Positions 8,626 to 17,958 of a DNA stretch of 64,000 nt are shown here, in pieces. The notes under the pieces were generated by a model. That model saw only the letters and a list, made by a program, of their open reading frames with translations, was not told the DNA's origin and searched no databases. This DNA comes from an uncultured Nitrospirales bacterium. Its GTDB lineage: Bacteria > Nitrospirota > Nitrospiria > Nitrospirales > UBA8639. The position numbers were made by a program, and so were the translations under genes. Location of the stretch: positions 1,521,001-1,585,000 of the forward strand of contig OY282373.1 of the NCBI GenBank assembly GCA_958295805.1, in the 5' to 3' direction. Numbering within the stretch: position 1 is the first letter of the stretch; the number at the start of each line of letters is the position of its first letter.

Positions 8626-10170
8626 TTACGGGGCCGTCGGTTCGGAAGCGAGAGTCGGCGCCGTGGTTTCAATTTGTGCCACGATGCGATTGGAAGCGGT
8701 AAACGTCTGGTTTGCGACGCGTCGAATGTCTGCCGCGGTCACGTGGTCAAAGCGTTCGATGTAGCGAAACAGTTCTCGCCAATCACCGAAGAGGGCGTGG
8801 TAGTCCGTGAGGCTCATGGCCAATCCGAGGTTGCTTTTCAATGAAAAAACCAGCCCGGCCTTGGCCCTTGTCCGAAACTTGGCTAATTCCTCGTCCGTAA
8901 CGTCTTCGGTTTTCAGGCGCTGGAATTCTTCACGAAGAGCCTGCTGAACGGTTTCATTGGCGACTCCACGCGCGGGAACTGCATACGCCACCCACAGATG
9001 AGGATATTTTTCACCCGGGTAGGCTCCGTAGGCTCCGGTGGAGACGGCAAGGCGTTTGTCCCGAATAAGGGCTCGATACAATCGGGACGTTCGCCCATTC
9101 GTCAAAACGTCGTCAATGGCGTCGAACACCGGTTGGTCTTCATGCGTGACGGCTGGTTTATGATATCCTTCCAGATAAAACGGTTGGGATGGATCGTTCA
9201 GCGTCACGATTTTTTCCGCGGTTGACGGCGGTTCGACGGTTCTCAAGGGTGGGGGAGGCGACCCACGAGGGATTCGGCCGAAATATTTTTCCAACAAAGG
9301 AATGAGCGTCTGTGGATCAACGTCTCCGACGATGGCCGTGACCATGTTGGACGGCACGTAATAGGTTTCATAAAATCGTCGGGCGTCGGTCATGGTATAG
9401 GATTGAACGTCACTGGCGTAGCCGATCACCGGATGGTGATAGGGGTGTGACGTGAAGGCGGTGGCCACGAATTGTTCAAGAAGTCGGCCGATGGGCCGGC
9501 TTTCCGTGCGCAAGCGGCGTTCTTCCATCACCACGTCTCGTTCTTCGTAAAACTCTCGAAACACCGGGTGTAAAAATCTCTCCGATTCCAGATAACAAAA
9601 GAGCTCCACTTTATTGGCGGGGAGTGCATAAAAATATCCAGTCACGTCGGTGCCGGTAAACGCATTGACGGCAACCCCGCCTTCTCGCTCAACGATATCG
9701 CCGAATTCGTTCTTTTTCACGAACTGCGCCGCGGCGCGCTGTTTGAGTTTGAAGGCGGCGTACAAACGTTCCACCTCTTGCGCGTCAGACGTGGAACGGA
9801 GTCTGGCGTCCTGGTAGGCGAGATACGCCCGTTCTACTTCTTCCAACGCGCGCCGTTCTTCCGTGTAGTTCGTGGTGCCGAGACGAGGCGTGCCTTTGAA
9901 GGCCATGTGTTCGAACATGTGCGCCAGCCCCGTGACGCCGGCTCCTTCCTGGGCTGATCCCACGTTCACTCTGGTCATAAAGGCAAAGACCGGCGCGATC
10001 GGACGTTCAACCAGGATAAACGTCCATCCGTTGGGTAACGTATGTTCCGTGACGCGCTGCTCGAATGAGGCAAGGTCTACGCCGAAAACAAGGGAAGGAA
10101 ACCAGAGAAAGGAGAAAGCGAGAAGCGTCTGCAGATGCTTGTGTCTGAATTGTGGGGAAATGAATGACAT
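8626..10170 (-). CDS. M16-family zinc peptidase, active subunit
   Basis: 514 aa with a signal peptide (LAFSFLWFPSLVFG). The inverted zinc motif HMFEH is at residues 84-88 in GLAHMFEHMAFKG, and downstream Glu residues in the ERDVVMEERRLRTES helix supply the third ligand region. A second M16 domain follows (YYVPSNMVTAIVGDVDP; GRTSRLYRALIRDKRLA). It is predicted to be a periplasmic oligopeptidase. It is the first gene of a two-gene unit with the inactive homologue that follows after 17 bp. The 226-bp spacer before it (10171-10396) holds no gene I recognise. Confidence 0.9.
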   Translation of the reverse strand: MSFISPQFRHKHLQTLLAFSFLWFPSLVFGVDLASFEQRVTEHTLPNGWTFILVERPIAPVFAFMTRVNVGSAQEGAGVTGLAHMFEHMAFKGTPRLGTTNYTEERRALEEVERAYLAYQDARLRSTSDAQEVERLYAAFKLKQRAAAQFVKKNEFGDIVEREGGVAVNAFTGTDVTGYFYALPANKVELFCYLESERFLHPVFREFYEERDVVMEERRLRTESRPIGRLLEQFVATAFTSHPYHHPVIGYASDVQSYTMTDARRFYETYYVPSNMVTAIVGDVDPQTLIPLLEKYFGRIPRGSPPPPLRTVEPPSTAEKIVTLNDPSQPFYLEGYHKPAVTHEDQPVFDAIDDVLTNGRTSRLYRALIRDKRLAVSTGAYGAYPGEKYPHLWVAYAVPARGVANETVQQALREEFQRLKTEDVTDEELAKFRTRAKAGLVFSLKSNLGLAMSLTDYHALFGDWRELFRYIERFDHVTAADIRRVANQTFTASNRIVAQIETTAPTLASEPTAP

Positions 10171-10396
10171 GACTACGCCCGACCTCTGTATCCTAACCAG
10201 TCAACAAGAGTCTTGCAACCAGATGGATCCCGTGGCACTTGGAGAAGCCTTGAGGAAGGCATGGCCTCGGAGATTGCCCTCAACGACGGGCGGACGGCCC
10301 GCCTCAGAATGCCGGTCATAGGCGGGAAGCACCGGTCCCTACCCGCAAGCAGTGATGGCGCTGCTCCGGCATAGAAAAAAAAGAGATGAAAAGAGA

Positions 10397-13300
10397 TCAG
10401 AACGAGTAGGTGAGTCCGAGGTAGCCCGTGGCCCGCCAAGCGTGTTCCGTGGTCAGAGCCCCGTCGAAGTTGCCCACCAGGTTCGTCGCGTCCGCCACGG
10501 GCAGGACCATGCCGAGTCCCACGCTCCCCGTGCCCACGTTCGTATGTCCCCCGGCCGCGATGCGAAAGGCACTGCCCGGCACCGTCGGCACCGTCGCTTC
10601 GACCATCTCGCCCGCCAGCAGCCAGCGGCCTTCCAGCCCTACGCGCGGCTCCAGCCGACCCCCGCCCTCCAACGCGATCGGGAGGCCCACTTCGCCCCGG
10701 ACTTCCAGCACGTGCACATCTCGCTCCGCGAACTGCAAGTCCCAATTTGTGCCCGCAGCGCGTTCTCGGAAACTCCGGGTGAACAGCCCGGCATACCGCA
10801 CCCGCACCCGCGGCGTTACGTGCCGCTTGTTTGTCAACTGCACGCGCGTGGCAAGGCCCACTTCCGGGGAGAAAAAGACCGACGTGTATTCCGCGTTCGC
10901 GGTACTGCGGCCGACCCACCGGGTGGAGTCGTGCTCCATGTGCCCCAGCAGCAGCCGGGCATCCAGCAGCAGGGTTCCCAGCACCTGCTGTGTGTACACC
11001 CCGCCGAAGACCGTCTGCACATCCACGTCCTGGCGGTTGTCCACGTCCAGCCGCCCCGTTGAGCCGCCGATAAAGCCGCCCACGTGCAAGGCGTTGCCGC
11101 CCCAGCCCGCCCCGAGCAGGCCGCCGCCGAAGGAATGCGTGCCGTCAGCCAGTGTGTCAACGCCGCCCTGGTTCCGAGTGCCGCCGAACGGCGTGGCCCA
11201 GACGTGGCCTCGGGCCGGGGTGCCCTCGCGGGTCCGGGTGGGCAGGCCGATGCCGAGCACCGCGGCGTGAATACTGCCGGTCAGGTCGGACAGCATGTCG
11301 TCGGTCAACGCAAAGGCCGTGGTGTCCAAGGGCACCAGCGCGCCGCCCGCATCAATGAGGCGCCCTATACCCCTCGTCGGCCGCCGGATGTCTGCCGGGG
11401 TGACCGGTGTCCCGTTCTCATCCACAAAGGTGAGGATCCCGACCTCGTTCACGTCTAAGTCCGACAGGTCCACGGTGTCGTCACCGGTCAAGCCCCGAAT
11501 TTTCCCGTCAATCATCATGCCCTGCTTCAGCGTCAGCGTGTTTGCCCCGGCCTCCGGGAAGTCAACGGCAATGCCGTCCGCTCCGTCCGTGCTGCGAATC
11601 GTGCCGAAATTGACCACCGTGCTGCCCGGCCCGGCGCTAATCCCGACCTTGTCCTCAATCGTGCCCCGGTTCTCAATGTGACCGTTGTCGCCGACTTGGA
11701 CGCCGACGCCTCCCTCCGTGCCGCCGGTCACCCGGCCCGTTTGGGCGATCACCACCATGCCACTGTTATCGAGAGTGACGCGCCCGACGGTGCCGCCGAC
11801 CGTGACCGTGCTGCCGGCCAGATGGACGGTGCCTGTGATCGTGCCGCCGAGCGGCACGGTCACCACGTGCTCGCCGCCACCCAATCCTTCAACGTCACCG
11901 TCTACCGTGCCCGTGACCGTTGCGGTCAGGTCGCCGTCGCCCAAGGCACGGATGTCGCCCTGAACCGTGCCCGATATTGTCGCACTCAAGTCGCCGTCGC
12001 CCGTGCTGCGGATATCGCCTTGGACGACCCCGGCCACCGTCGCGTGGAAATCGCCCGGTCCGTCGGCGAGGACGCCGACGCCCGAAGACGCGCCGACGCG
12101 CCCGGTCCTGCCGACGATCAACCGACCGCCGCCGGTCAAGTGGACGCCCGCGCCGGTGCCGCCCATCACCGTACCGGTCACCGTGACCCTCTGGGCGCGG
12201 AGATTGTCGCTGCCTGCTGCCACGCCCGCGCCGCCGACGTAGATGCCGTGGCGCTCGCCTGAGACGCTGGCACCCTCGGCCACGGTCACGGCGATGGCGC
12301 CGTTCTGGTCATGCGTCAGCGCGTAGCGCGCATGCACGCCGTCGCCCTCGGCGGTGATCGTCCCTCCGGTCACGTCCACGCGGATGTCGCCCGCGTTGTA
12401 GCTCTGCGCCAGCCGCCGGACTTCGTTCTTCCAGTCGTCGGTGTAGGTGGCGGGCAGCGCGCCCAGGGCCGTCTCCAGATCGCCGCCCTTCAGCATCACC
12501 TCCAGCACCGTCCGCTCGGCGGCTGAGAGAAGCTGCTGCGCGGCGAGCGTCGCCTTCTGCATTTCCGTTCGAGACGCCTCCTCAATGGCGGTCAGAGCGG
12601 GGTCCACGTCGCCGCTGCGAACGTGGTCGGCGATCGTGACGTGGGAAAGCGCCATGGCGCGGATGCCCGCCCGGGGAATATCCAGAATCTCGACCGCCGC
12701 CTCTTCCGCCAGCCTGGCGGAAGTCGCCGGCGCCTGTCCCGAGACACCATGGCGATCCGTCGGCTTTGCGCCGCGCGCGCTCAGAAAAGCTCTGGCGCGC
12801 GTCTTCCAGTCGTCCGTATAGGAGGTGGGAAGCGCCGCGAGCGCCGTATTCAGCGCGTCCGAATCTCCCGCCGTGATGGCGTCGAGGACGCTCTTCTCCG
12901 CCGCCGAAAGCGTCTCGTCGTCGCCCGCGATCGCGGCGCGGATGTAGGCGTCCATCACGCCCTCGCCCACCGTGATGTCTCCGCTCGATGTGACGTGAAT
13001 GATCGGCGTCGCGCGCTCGTCGTCCGCGGCCTGGGTTCCCGCCCCGAAGGTGGAGCCGCTTTCGGGCTCGGCCCAGGCGAGAATGCCCGTGTCCCGGGCC
13101 TCAATGTCGCCCTCGTGCGTGATGACGATGCGGCCCGCCGCGTTCGCGCTGGCCAGCATCCGGCCATGGACGCCGTTGGCGAAGGGCACCGTTATCCGTG
13201 TCCCCGCGCTGATCGTCGTATCAAGGGAGCCGGTGCCGCTGTGAGCCGCATAGACGCCGACGCCACCCTCGCCTTCCGCCGTAACGATGGTGTTGCCCGA

Positions 13301-14278
13301 TACGTCGACCGCGATGTCGCCCTGGCCCGAGAGGACTCCGGTAATGGCGCGGGTGAATCGTCCCCTGGTCGTCACGGAGGCGTCCGCCACGCTCACATCG
13401 ATCTCTCCGGTCCCGCCAACGCCCCCGCCAAAGACGCCGTGGGCGAGGAAGCCGTTCGTCTCGACGGAGCCGCCTCGAACGTCGACGTCGACGTTCCCCA
13501 TGGCGCCCGTGCGATAGCCGAAGACGGCGAGGGCGTTCGCTCCGTCAGTTTTGATGACGACGTTTTTCGCGTCGATGTCGACGGCGCCCGAGCCTGCCAG
13601 CCAACCGAGAATGCCTTGGCCGACGTCTTTCGTCGTCGTAATGGAGCCGCCTGACACGTCGATCTTGATATCGCCCGCCCCGCTTTGGCGATAGACAAAT
13701 ATGGCTTGGCCCTGAAAGCCGTCCGTCTTGATGTCGACGTCCTTCAACGTGATGGCGACGTCGCCGCTCGGGCCAAGGAGCCAGGTACGGATGCCTTTCG
13801 ACCAAGCGCCTTCGGCCGTCAGGGAGCCGCCCGTCACGTCGATGGTGATGCTCCCCGCGCCCCGGTCATCAGTGGTGATGGGGTCTGTGTTGAAGCTCGT
13901 TGTCGTGATGTCGGGGGTCCGGACGTCGATATGGACGTCAGTCATACTGCCGACGGCACGGTTGCATGTAATTATCGATGTGCGGCCGGTCACGACGTCG
14001 CCTCCGCATAGGTTGGTCTGGGCCGCGGCCTCTCCCGCGCCGAGGACGAGGGCCAATCCAAAGGCGAGCGCGGCAGCCCACCCCCATTCCCATCTCCGGG
14101 GCACTCCGGTGCCCGCTGCCTTAGCCACGATGGGACTCGTACGAGAGGGAGGAGGGGCAGCCGCCTTTATTTGGTGGAATAGAATCGGGCGAAAAGACGT
14201 GGGGGGAGGGTCGAAATAGCAGGATGCGTAGCTTCTCTTCCCGTTCCTACTTGTAACCATACCGATCTCTTTATTCAT
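10397..14278 (-). CDS. Large autotransporter (type V secreted, beta-helix passenger)
   Basis: About 1293 aa from the ATG at 14278; a longer frame opens at 14362. The N-terminus is an unusually long signal: about 60 mostly polar residues, then a hydrophobic core (AAALAFGLALVLGAGEAAAQ), reminiscent of extended autotransporter signals. The passenger is Gly/Asp/Thr/Val-rich with many VDVTGGS/ITxEG-type turns typical of a right-handed beta-helix, including a tandem GD(G)DLxAT(V/I)xGTVxGD block near 11880-12030. The last 280 residues form the beta-barrel domain, ending in the expected aromatic (LGLTYSF). Two copies of a helical LSAAE...YTDDWK module interrupt the passenger. GC content is visibly higher than in flanking genes, suggesting acquisition. 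Likely an adhesin; the ligand is unknown. Confidence 0.88.
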   Translation of the reverse strand: MNKEIGMVTSRNGKRSYASCYFDPPPTSFRPILFHQIKAAAPPPSRTSPIVAKAAGTGVPRRWEWGWAAALAFGLALVLGAGEAAAQTNLCGGDVVTGRTSIITCNRAVGSMTDVHIDVRTPDITTTSFNTDPITTDDRGAGSITIDVTGGSLTAEGAWSKGIRTWLLGPSGDVAITLKDVDIKTDGFQGQAIFVYRQSGAGDIKIDVSGGSITTTKDVGQGILGWLAGSGAVDIDAKNVVIKTDGANALAVFGYRTGAMGNVDVDVRGGSVETNGFLAHGVFGGGVGGTGEIDVSVADASVTTRGRFTRAITGVLSGQGDIAVDVSGNTIVTAEGEGGVGVYAAHSGTGSLDTTISAGTRITVPFANGVHGRMLASANAAGRIVITHEGDIEARDTGILAWAEPESGSTFGAGTQAADDERATPIIHVTSSGDITVGEGVMDAYIRAAIAGDDETLSAAEKSVLDAITAGDSDALNTALAALPTSYTDDWKTRARAFLSARGAKPTDRHGVSGQAPATSARLAEEAAVEILDIPRAGIRAMALSHVTIADHVRSGDVDPALTAIEEASRTEMQKATLAAQQLLSAAERTVLEVMLKGGDLETALGALPATYTDDWKNEVRRLAQSYNAGDIRVDVTGGTITAEGDGVHARYALTHDQNGAIAVTVAEGASVSGERHGIYVGGAGVAAGSDNLRAQRVTVTGTVMGGTGAGVHLTGGGRLIVGRTGRVGASSGVGVLADGPGDFHATVAGVVQGDIRSTGDGDLSATISGTVQGDIRALGDGDLTATVTGTVDGDVEGLGGGEHVVTVPLGGTITGTVHLAGSTVTVGGTVGRVTLDNSGMVVIAQTGRVTGGTEGGVGVQVGDNGHIENRGTIEDKVGISAGPGSTVVNFGTIRSTDGADGIAVDFPEAGANTLTLKQGMMIDGKIRGLTGDDTVDLSDLDVNEVGILTFVDENGTPVTPADIRRPTRGIGRLIDAGGALVPLDTTAFALTDDMLSDLTGSIHAAVLGIGLPTRTREGTPARGHVWATPFGGTRNQGGVDTLADGTHSFGGGLLGAGWGGNALHVGGFIGGSTGRLDVDNRQDVDVQTVFGGVYTQQVLGTLLLDARLLLGHMEHDSTRWVGRSTANAEYTSVFFSPEVGLATRVQLTNKRHVTPRVRVRYAGLFTRSFRERAAGTNWDLQFAERDVHVLEVRGEVGLPIALEGGGRLEPRVGLEGRWLLAGEMVEATVPTVPGSAFRIAAGGHTNVGTGSVGLGMVLPVADATNLVGNFDGALTTEHAWRATGYLGLTYSF

Positions 14279-14440
14279 GATGGGACGTTCTTTCTCCTGA
14301 GCCGTTCGGGTGGTGACGTGCCGCACGAGGCACCGGCCCCATCCGCGACTAAGGAATGCCATCGTAGACGTTGAAAAAATCCGATGTCAATTTTTGGGAC
14401 ATACTCCTGTCGGCATTCGGAGACCCGTTGGAGAAAGCCA

Positions 14441-14863
14441 TCAGGGTCGTTGTGCTTGAGAATCGGTCTTCGGGGACTGTCGTTTGAAAAAATACGGGCC
14501 GCCATGCACGCGAGCGGGAATGTGGGTGAACGCGCCGACCCGAGTATACCACCATCTGCCTTTGGCCGTTGAACCGTCTTCCGAGAGAAGAACTTCAAAT
14601 TCTCCTTCGCGATCGTTTCCCGTTTGCGACCATTTCCCGGACCAGAGGCGTCCTTCCAGTGTCGTCGTGGTGAACGTGCCGTCTTCATGTGTATATGGCC
14701 CATTGCCGTGCGCGTCCAACGTCGCCACGTATGTTTTATCCTCTTCTTGAATTTCCCACGTGCCTTCAAGATCGGATAGGGTTGGTTCGATTTGAGGGTC
14801 GGCACGTGCCGCGTCCCTTTGGCAAAGCCCCAGACTCAGGAAAAGGACGAGCGTGAGACACAT
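14441..14863 (-). CDS. Small secreted protein of unknown function
   Basis: About 140 aa from the ATG at 14863. Upstream in-frame starts exist at 14923 and 14998; the latter would overlap the epimerase gene. The chosen start gives a clean signal peptide (MCLTLVLFLSLGLCQRDAARA). The mature part (LEGTWEIQEEDKTYVATLDAHG, then DGTFTTTTLEGRLWSGKW) looks like a small beta-barrel with a repeated G-x-W pattern. I do not recognise a named family. No Shine-Dalgarno is obvious before any of the starts. It follows the epimerase gene closely and may be expressed with it. Confidence 0.6.
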   Translation of the reverse strand: MCLTLVLFLSLGLCQRDAARADPQIEPTLSDLEGTWEIQEEDKTYVATLDAHGNGPYTHEDGTFTTTTLEGRLWSGKWSQTGNDREGEFEVLLSEDGSTAKGRWWYTRVGAFTHIPARVHGGPYFFKRQSPKTDSQAQRP

Positions 14864-14936
14864 CAATGATGGAACGCCGCCACTTCGCGGGCCAAGAGAA
14901 TTGTGCAGCCACGGTGCAAGCATTGATGATCCCGCG

Positions 14937-16049
14937 TTAATGAGAGAGTGACACCGTGGATTGGAAACAAGGGATATCAAGATCGAGGCCCGGACCATCC
15001 CATGGTTGAAGCGACGCGTCGTTGTACGTGTAGCCGCCCGTCACGGGATCCGTCCCGAGTAACAACGGGGTATCGAGATCAAGCACGTCAACGTGCCCCA
15101 ATCCCATGACGAGGCCGTAGGAACACCCCATGGCCACCCGGGTTTCCACCATGCCGCCAATCATCACGTGCAGACCGGAAGCCTTTGCAAACGCGGCCAT
15201 GGCCATGCCTTCCAGTACCCCGCTTTTCGTGATTTTCACGTTGATATAGTTCGCCGCGCGTTGCTGAATCACGGCTTTCAGGTCGTTAAGCGACCGTGCG
15301 GATTCATCAACGGCGACGTGAACTTGGAAATCGCGTTGGAGTCGGGCGTGCCCTTCAAGATCATCTCGTGCCAGGGGCTGCTCAAGGAGGACCATGTTTG
15401 CACCCGACCGCGTCACGCCTTGGATGAAGCACGCGGCTTCCTCTCTGGTATAGCCCTGGTTGGGATCAATCAGAAACGAGACGTCGGCATACTGGCGATG
15501 AATGGCTTCCAGCCGCCGGATATCGTCATCGACGTCGTGGCCCACTTTCATTTTGAATACGCGAAAACCCCGATCATGCCACGTGCGCGCGAGTTCCAAG
15601 GTTCGCTCCACGGAGGTGATGGGAATGGTCACGTCCGTTTCCCGCGGACGCACGTCTGCTCCGCCCCACAACGCCCAGAGAGGGAGTTTCGTTGCCCGCG
15701 TCAGGGCGTCGAGAATGGCGGTTTCCACCCCGCACCGCGCGGCAGGATGGTCGGGAGCGAGTTCCGCCAGTTCACGCCCGAGACGCTGATAGGTGAGAGC
15801 CGACCGGCCCAACAGATGGTTTCCGAGTACCTGCGCTTGCACTAGGCTGGTCTCGCGATTTTCATCGCTGATCCCTGGAAACGGTGCGATTTCCCCGTAG
15901 CCGATCGTGCCGTCATTCAGTGTCACGCGGACAAAGGCATTTTGCGCGACGTGCAGTTGGCTCGTTGCCACGACAAAGGGATCAACGAGGGGAACGTCTA
16001 CGGGACAGAACTCGATGGTTGTGATGGTGAAGGAGTCAGAGGCGTTCAT
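14937..16049 (-). CDS. L-Ala-D/L-Glu-type dipeptide epimerase (enolase superfamily)
   Basis: About 370 aa from the ATG at 16049; the upstream start at 16100 adds 17 residues that do not look like the family. Catalytic features of the muconate-lactonising/dipeptide epimerase subgroup are all present: the KMK pair at residues 166/168, the metal ligands Asp195 (FLIDPNQGY), Glu223 (LLEQP) and Asp248 (AVDES), and the second catalytic lysine in VKITKSG. It is a cytoplasmic enzyme likely to recycle murein-derived L-Ala-D-Glu, although enolase-superfamily substrates are hard to assign without structure. It lies just downstream of the second sulfite-oxidase-fold gene. Confidence 0.85.
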   Translation of the reverse strand: MNASDSFTITTIEFCPVDVPLVDPFVVATSQLHVAQNAFVRVTLNDGTIGYGEIAPFPGISDENRETSLVQAQVLGNHLLGRSALTYQRLGRELAELAPDHPAARCGVETAILDALTRATKLPLWALWGGADVRPRETDVTIPITSVERTLELARTWHDRGFRVFKMKVGHDVDDDIRRLEAIHRQYADVSFLIDPNQGYTREEAACFIQGVTRSGANMVLLEQPLARDDLEGHARLQRDFQVHVAVDESARSLNDLKAVIQQRAANYINVKITKSGVLEGMAMAAFAKASGLHVMIGGMVETRVAMGCSYGLVMGLGHVDVLDLDTPLLLGTDPVTGGYTYNDASLQPWDGPGLDLDIPCFQSTVSLSH

Positions 16050-16103
16050 GCCGGTCAATGATGAAAATTGGAAACAGGGTGACGAAACGGTCACGACCAT
16101 CGA

Positions 16104-16751
16104 TCATCCATATCGATCATTCTCCCACGGCAAGGCCGTGTTGGAATAGCCACGGACTTCCCAAAATCCTTTTTGATCGTTTTCCGCGAAGGTAATGGTT
16201 CTAATCCATTTCGCCCCCTTCCACGCGTACCGTTTGGGGACGATCATGCGAACCGGTCCGCCGTGATCTTTCGAGAGCGGCTTGTGATTCCAGGAATGGA
16301 CAAGAAACACGTCCTCGTCATCGCAGACGGAAAGCGGCAAGTTGGTGGTGTAGTCGTCATACGATTCAAAGAGCACGTATCTGGCTTCCGGTTTGGGGTT
16401 GACCAGGCTCAACAGATGTCGAAAACTCACCCCGACCCATTCCATGCCAAGCTGACTCCAGGAGGTGACGCAATGAAAATCGGATGTAAACGCTTGCCGT
16501 GGTTGCGCTTGATACTCCTGCCAGGTCCACGTGACGGGACGTTCAACCAGCCCATCTACGACCAACCTCCATTCATCAAGTGATACTTGAGGTTTATATC
16601 CAAGGTCAAGCACGGGCCAGTTATTGACAAGATGCTGTCCGGGTGGCAGCCGATCATCCTGGTACTCTTCATCAACCTCACGTCCTGAAATTTCACGACG
16701 GTGTTGAGCCATTTTCTGTTTGGCATGAATGGTTTTTTCGTTAAATTCCAT
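16104..16751 (-). CDS. Cytoplasmic sulfite-oxidase-fold molybdoenzyme (YuiH type)
   Basis: 215 aa, no signal peptide and no C-terminal dimerisation domain. Cys94 in DFHCVTSWS is the Mo-coordinating cysteine. DHGGPVRMIVPKRYAWKGAKWI and the C-terminal RGYSNTALPWENDRY are highly typical of the short YuiH-like members. It is the second molybdopterin enzyme of this fold in the window (the first is at 841-1851), but lacks export signals, so the two should work in different compartments. The physiological substrate of this subgroup is not established. The gene ends 55 bp before the chosen epimerase start. Confidence 0.88.
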   Translation of the reverse strand: MEFNEKTIHAKQKMAQHRREISGREVDEEYQDDRLPPGQHLVNNWPVLDLGYKPQVSLDEWRLVVDGLVERPVTWTWQEYQAQPRQAFTSDFHCVTSWSQLGMEWVGVSFRHLLSLVNPKPEARYVLFESYDDYTTNLPLSVCDDEDVFLVHSWNHKPLSKDHGGPVRMIVPKRYAWKGAKWIRTITFAENDQKGFWEVRGYSNTALPWENDRYG

Positions 16752-17051
16752 GGGGGGTTCTCCGTTGTTTTTTTCCCGGACGCCATGAGATGGCGTCCCT
16801 ACGTCTCTTGGAAGAGGACAGGTGTCTCCGAGTCAGCCTGTCCCCATGGCCATAATGAGGCACAGGCCATGTCTGATGATCTGTTTCTCTAATAATTCCA
16901 TCGTGGCCATTGAGTACGTTCTTCTTTATTATTTAAGGTCTGATCCGGCTGGAATCATTTTCGACTTTGTCATGTAATCATTCACGCACTAATATGGCTC
17001 CGTCTTGTACAACATTTTACCTCCTGCAACAACAACTGAACGGAGGGGCCG
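16752..17051. other. 300-bp intergenic region with a dispersed palindrome
   Basis: No convincing gene. It holds one copy of the dispersed CGCCATGAGATGGCG element (16778-16802). Most of 16880-17010 is AT-rich with stop codons in all frames, which suits a promoter for the gene at 16751, but no convincing -35/-10 pair was found. Confidence 0.6.
16778..16802 (+). repeat. Dispersed palindromic element, copy 1
   Basis: A 25-bp word centred on CGCCATGAGATGGCG, a near-perfect hairpin (GGACGCCAT/ATGGCGTCC around GAG), followed by CTACG. The same 25 bases recur exactly at 19037-19061, and variants form the tandem array at 49.7 kb. It behaves like a REP-type intergenic repeat. Confidence 0.8.
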
Positions 17052-17939
17052 TTATTCCTTCCAGGTGAAGTGGGAGGCGCCTGCGAGTGTGCGGGGAATC
17101 TGGACGCCGGTGTAGCGTTGGTCGTTGATGATCCATGTGGGGTAGCTGCGGATTTCGTTGACCACGCATGGGGCCGTGAGAGGGCTTCCGCGACCCCCGG
17201 AACTGCACTCGACGTAGGGGAGCCGCTTGGCCGACGCCTTGAACAAGGCCTTTTGTTCTTGGCAGCGGGGACACCAGTAGGCACCGTAGAACTTGGCATC
17301 CGTGTCGCTCAGGTGGATGGCCAGGGCCTTAAGCTGAGGATCCTCCGGGCCTGCGGCTTCATCGAAGACCCCGCTGTAGTGCAAGTGGAGTCCGCCGACG
17401 ATGAGCACGGCGACCACCGCGGCTTCTTTCAGCGACGTTGACCAATCGGGCGGTCGGCGCACGAGGCTGAGCACCATGATCGCGGTGATGATGCCGAACG
17501 AGGCCAGACAGTACGGACAGGTCGCTTCTATTTCCACGACGGAGACTACCGTCAGATAGGCACTGATGCTGAATCCGCAGATGGCGACGAACAACAACGG
17601 CGTCCAGTTTTTGGGTCGGGTTCTGGTCTGCCAGGCGAGGCCTGCCATGACGGCGTAGGTCAGCAATCCCCACAGAGACATGGGCATCCCCAGAAACGTG
17701 GCCCAGCGGCTGCTTTGCACCAGATCGCATCCGGAATCTTCCCCGCAAAAGGCGGGGTGGGTTTCAAACGAGGTCGTGTAGGTGAGATAGGTCGTCAACA
17801 CCATCCCCAAGAGTGCCAGGATAAGGATAATAACGCTGAGCGTAGACGTGAGAGGTGATTCTTCAGCCGCTGCCTGCCGTGAAACGCTTTGGGCACTTCC
17901 GATGTTTTCAGGTTTTTGCCGTTTATGACGTTTGGTCAT
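17052..17939 (-). CDS. VKOR-thioredoxin fusion (disulfide-bond formation)
   Basis: 295 aa. After a basic cytoplasmic tail, four to five membrane segments carry a vitamin K epoxide reductase domain with loop cysteines 65 and 71 (FCGEDSGC) and the quinone-proximal CPYC pair (141/144). A thioredoxin-like domain follows with CPRC at 223-226 and a cis-Pro loop (IRSYPTWIIN). This fusion is a known bacterial replacement for DsbB/DsbA: electrons pass from periplasmic thiols through the Trx domain to quinone. It starts 19 bp after the stop of the HtrA-like protease gene, so both are probably in one envelope-quality operon. Confidence 0.92.
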   Translation of the reverse strand: MTKRHKRQKPENIGSAQSVSRQAAAEESPLTSTLSVIILILALLGMVLTTYLTYTTSFETHPAFCGEDSGCDLVQSSRWATFLGMPMSLWGLLTYAVMAGLAWQTRTRPKNWTPLLFVAICGFSISAYLTVVSVVEIEATCPYCLASFGIITAIMVLSLVRRPPDWSTSLKEAAVVAVLIVGGLHLHYSGVFDEAAGPEDPQLKALAIHLSDTDAKFYGAYWCPRCQEQKALFKASAKRLPYVECSSGGRGSPLTAPCVVNEIRSYPTWIINDQRYTGVQIPRTLAGASHFTWKE

Positions 17940-17958
17940 GGCTCTGCCTTTCGGTTTC

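Noticed and set aside
10171-10396. Possible small gene between the M16 gene and the autotransporter
   Set aside because: The minus-strand frame ends in a plausible peptide but has no ribosome site, no family and continues into the autotransporter in a shadow frame.
12623-13654. 343-codon plus-strand open frame opposite the autotransporter
   Set aside because: Arg/Ala/Asp-rich composition produced by the complement of a GC-rich repeat gene; no ribosome site or family similarity.
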